NCBI GenBank assembly: GCA_900088475.1
Contig: FLMG01000335.1
Span: 124,001 to 188,000, forward strand
From: Hyphochytrium catenoides
Taxonomy: Eukaryota; Sar; Hyphochytriomycetes; Hyphochytriales; Hyphochytriaceae
Length of the DNA: 64,000 nt
Direction of reading: 5' to 3'
Part shown: one piece after another, positions 61,224 to 64,000 of the stretch
Layout: each line of letters opens with the position of its first letter
How positions within the stretch are numbered: position 1 is the first letter of the stretch
Program-made: the position numbers and the translations under genes
The notes under the pieces: model-generated
Told to the model about the DNA's origin: nothing
The model's database searches: none
Seen by the model: the letters and a program-made list of their open reading frames with translations, nothing else

Positions 61224-63674
61224 ATGGGCTGGGAGCCAGTGCAGGATGGTACACTCTCCATCCTTCCAGCCGTCGAGACTGGAAGTCTCCTTGGCGACGT
61301 GTTGAAGCTTATCATCGTGCCTTCTATTCTGGGCGGAGTTCTGGCACTCATTCTACTCAGAGTCTACTCGCTGTTCGTTGTGCATAAGAGAGAGAACTAT
61401 CCGCCAACAACATCCGGTGAGGCCAACATCTCTCCTCGCATAGACATTCTCCCGCTCTTCTCAAATATATTTCTTGATCGTCGTCAACTTCCATGGCTTA
61501 TTGTTCGTTTTGATCTCTTTCCTATATGCCAGGCCTTCAGCTGATGGGTGTCATTGGACCGCTTCTGTTCTCGGGACACTCTGTCTTCGAGCTCCATAAA
61601 GTGAAAGGCTCTCTGCACCGCATCTATGGGGACATCTTCTGCCAATACATGGACCCAGGAGCCGTGCTGGCTAACTCATTCAAGGACGTGCCACACATCG
61701 AAGTTGCCTCTCCTGAGGTCGTAAAGGAGCTGCTGATGGACAAGAAGAATATTGCCCAGCAGAGGCTCCCGGAAGCAATGGCCAAGAAGCTCACGAGGTA
61801 AGAGTTTCTCCAAGTGAGAGATATGGATATGGACAGCAAGAGGAGCTCGGGAGATGAAAGATTGGCAAATGAAGGGCCCATAGTCTTCTGACTGATGCAT
61901 CTCTCTTTGCAGAGAGCTCGCAAACGGCATTCTGTTCCTACCTGACGGTGAAGAATGGTCAAGACATCGCCGTCTGCTCTCCCCTCTCTTCAGTGAGAAT
62001 TACCTGCGAAAGTATTGCGATGCTATTAGCTCCAAGGCCCATATACTCTGCCAGAAGTGGAAGGAGGAGCTAACCAGGAAGAGAGAGACTGGGGAAGACA
62101 TGGAGGAAGGAGAAGATTCTCCTTTGATTGACGTGTCGGTCAACCTCATCAAGATAACCCTGGATGTCATTGGCTATGTTGGCTTTGGAACCGAGTTTAA
62201 CGCAATCAGAGATGACGCTTCCGGCTATGAAGAGGCAGGAAGAATCCTGGCCCAGGCGCCTGTAAAGGGTGCAATTCTGCCCTTTGGTCTTATTCATCTG
62301 GACATCTTGGGCAATAGAAAGATCAAGAAGTCTCTGCAGCTGTACATGCGTGCCGTAGACTCCATGGTCCAGAAGTATGATGAGATGAGAAAGAAGGGGG
62401 AGCAGCCGGAGGTAAACTTCTTGTCCGCCCTTCTGAGTGCACAAGAGCACTGCAAAGGTGATGACGTACTCACGGGTGATGCACTCAAAGCCAGTATGAT
62501 AACGATGCTCCTGGCAGGTAAGGCTACATTCTGCTGCCATCTAGGTCTTCTAGGCTGCCTCAGCACCTGCCAGGCATCGCTTCGGCCTCCGTCTCTTACC
62601 ATATTTTCTTATTATCCTGCTGCCCGTGTTTGGCATTGACTTCTGTTCCGTAGGCCACGAGACAACTGCTAACACCCTCAGCTGGGCGCTATACCTGCTA
62701 TCGACCCACCCAGAAGCGCAAAAGAAGGTTCAGGAGGAGGTGGATAAGGTATGAAAGCACACCCGTACTCGCCTTCAATTTTCCTCTCACCTCTTCCTGT
62801 CATGGCCCACTAACCATGGGATCCCTCCCTCTCTTCTCAAAGGTAATGCCTCAGACGGAGTCCATTATCGACTATGCTGCCATCTCGGGGCTCCTGTACA
62901 CCAAGGCAGTCTTTTATGAAGCTCTCCGCATGTACCCTACTGTCCCTTTCTTCCCTCGGCTGGTAAGTAAATTTTCCTTGTGGTCCTGCCGATTTCTCGC
63001 TCCAGTCCCATCCCTGATTACCGGTTAACTTCTAAGACCTTAGTCCGACGTATGGTTCTTCACTATGCCCTGGCTAAGAAACAAGCACACGGACTGAAGC
63101 CAGTCCTTCTTCTTACGTCTAAGCATATCCTCTCTTCATTGTCTGGGTCGCCATCGTTTCTCTCTCTGTTCGTTCTAGATAAGAACTTCAGGTCCTCTGA
63201 CTGTCCTACTCTACATGCTTTTTCTCTACTCTTCCCACTCGTTCCGCTACTTCTACATTAAGATCAAGCCTGTTGCTGCCCCTGTAGGTGAGGCGCGATT
63301 GCACCTTCGGAGGTTACCACTTTCCAGAGGGGTCCCCTGTGTGGGTGAACACCTCAGTAATGACTAAAGATCAAAGGAACTGGGTGAGGCCGGACAACTT
63401 TGAGCCAGAGCGCTTCATCCACGTTGATGCCGACGGCGTGACAACTATTAAGTCTCTGGAGACGGCTGGCGCTCCATTCTCCTTTCTGCCATTCGGCGCC
63501 GGGCCGCGGTCCTGTATTGGCAAGCGCTTTGCCGTGTTGGAGGGTGTTGGACTACTCGCGGTCATATTAAGAAACTTTCAGCTTAGGATGGGTCCTGAGG
63601 AGCCTAAGTCCGCCGCTGCTATCACCTTGTACGCTCGCAATGGCGTCAAACTCCACTTGGATGTTAGGGATTGA
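61224..63674 (+). CDS. Cytochrome P450, microsomal, complete
   Basis: Six exons, 61224-61416, 61533-61797, 61913-62517, 62654-62748, 62843-62962 and 63288-63674, give 554 residues with all junctions in frame. An N-terminal hydrophobic helix ([19 protein letters not shown], about 28-46) anchors the protein in the ER. Diagnostic motifs are AGHETT in the I helix (354-359), E412-x-x-R415 in the K helix, FEPERF (464-469), and the heme loop [13 protein letters not shown] with the heme-ligating Cys502. P450s use O2 and electrons from a reductase to oxidise lipids or small molecules; the substrate cannot be told. The layout is like CYP3/CYP4/CYP5-clan enzymes. The last intron, 325 nt, is the longest. 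No partner reductase is in the window. Confidence 0.95.
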
Positions 63675-64000
63675 GAGGAAGGAGAGTAGAGAGACACTTT
63701 TGTCCCCGGGCTTACTCCAATGTAGTTGTTGCTTGTCCTTGTTGGAAATTATCCAGCTAACAATTCCTCCCAATAGTGGGAAGAATCTCCTTTTGTTGCT
63801 CATGAGCAGACATAACTCTAAGCCGTATAGTACCAGCATGTTTCTCTTCAGATGTCTTTTAAGCGACCCATTTGCGAGTGTCTCTTAACTCTTCCGATAG
63901 AGATGGGTGACCCAAGGTTAGGGTAACACGCCTTCTTTTCTCTCCCCTTTTCCCCCTTGCAGCAGAATCCACAGATAACGTATGTGATGCTAAATGATTT
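63675..64000. other. 3' flank of the P450 gene
   Basis: Only the 3' flank and short frames are visible. No further gene could be supported before the window ends. Confidence 0.5.

Overview
This is nuclear DNA from a eukaryote. Genes are split by many short GT-AG introns (mostly about 50 to 330 bases), the 3' splice sites are pyrimidine rich, and there is a nuclear-type tRNA-Ser with a long variable arm and a Pol III T-run. The genetic code is standard. The gene set (FIG4, ARV1, EFG1, CCDC77, eIF5A, a SMYD4-type protein, a TOPORS-like RING protein) is broadly conserved among eukaryotes. CCDC77 suggests a species that builds centrioles or cilia. 5-aminolevulinate synthase (Shemin pathway, with heme-regulatory CP motifs) argues against a typical plant or green or red alga. 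No plastid gene is seen. I would guess a flagellated heterotrophic protist, but I cannot name the lineage. Five runs of N (191-229, 24626-24948, 32526-32527, 38329-38336, 60935-60941) show a draft assembly.

Layout. Positions 1-12 kb hold one very large minus-strand gene that runs off the left edge: coiled coil, WW domain, coiled coil, then armadillo repeats. Next come eIF5A (+), the rRNA-processing factor EFG1 (-), CCDC77 (+) and the 3' end of another coiled-coil gene (+, 21.2-21.9 kb). A gene-poor stretch at 22-25.8 kb contains a large gap flanked by a direct repeat and GA/CT tracts. ALAS (+, single exon) and FIG4 (-) meet tail to tail. The SMYD4-type gene (+) is followed by a small acidic-tail gene (-), ARV1 (+), a ChaC gamma-glutamylcyclotransferase (-), a TOPORS-like RING gene (+), a LYR-like/ApaG gene (-), an 81-residue gene (+) and a coiled-coil gene (-).

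The last third has the tRNA-Ser(CGA), a weak secreted-protein candidate, a remarkable type II membrane protein with five cysteine modules and two glycosyltransferase domains (-, 52.9-56.8 kb), a 4.4 kb gene-poor stretch rich in GA/CT repeats, and a complete six-exon cytochrome P450 (+).

The genes do not form one pathway. ALAS and the P450 are linked only through heme. FIG4, ARV1 and the glycosyltransferase act on the endomembrane system. The large WW/ARM protein, CCDC77 and the 21 kb gene form a run of coiled-coil, possibly centrosomal or ciliary, genes. Genes mostly alternate in strand, giving many divergent promoters and close convergent 3' ends.

The most interesting details are two consecutive microexons (11 and 12 nt) that encode the catalytic signature of the ChaC enzyme, the five-fold Cys module plus double glycosyltransferase with an apparent frameshift, the coiled-coil/WW/ARM architecture, and a duplicated, inactivated splice donor in EFG1.
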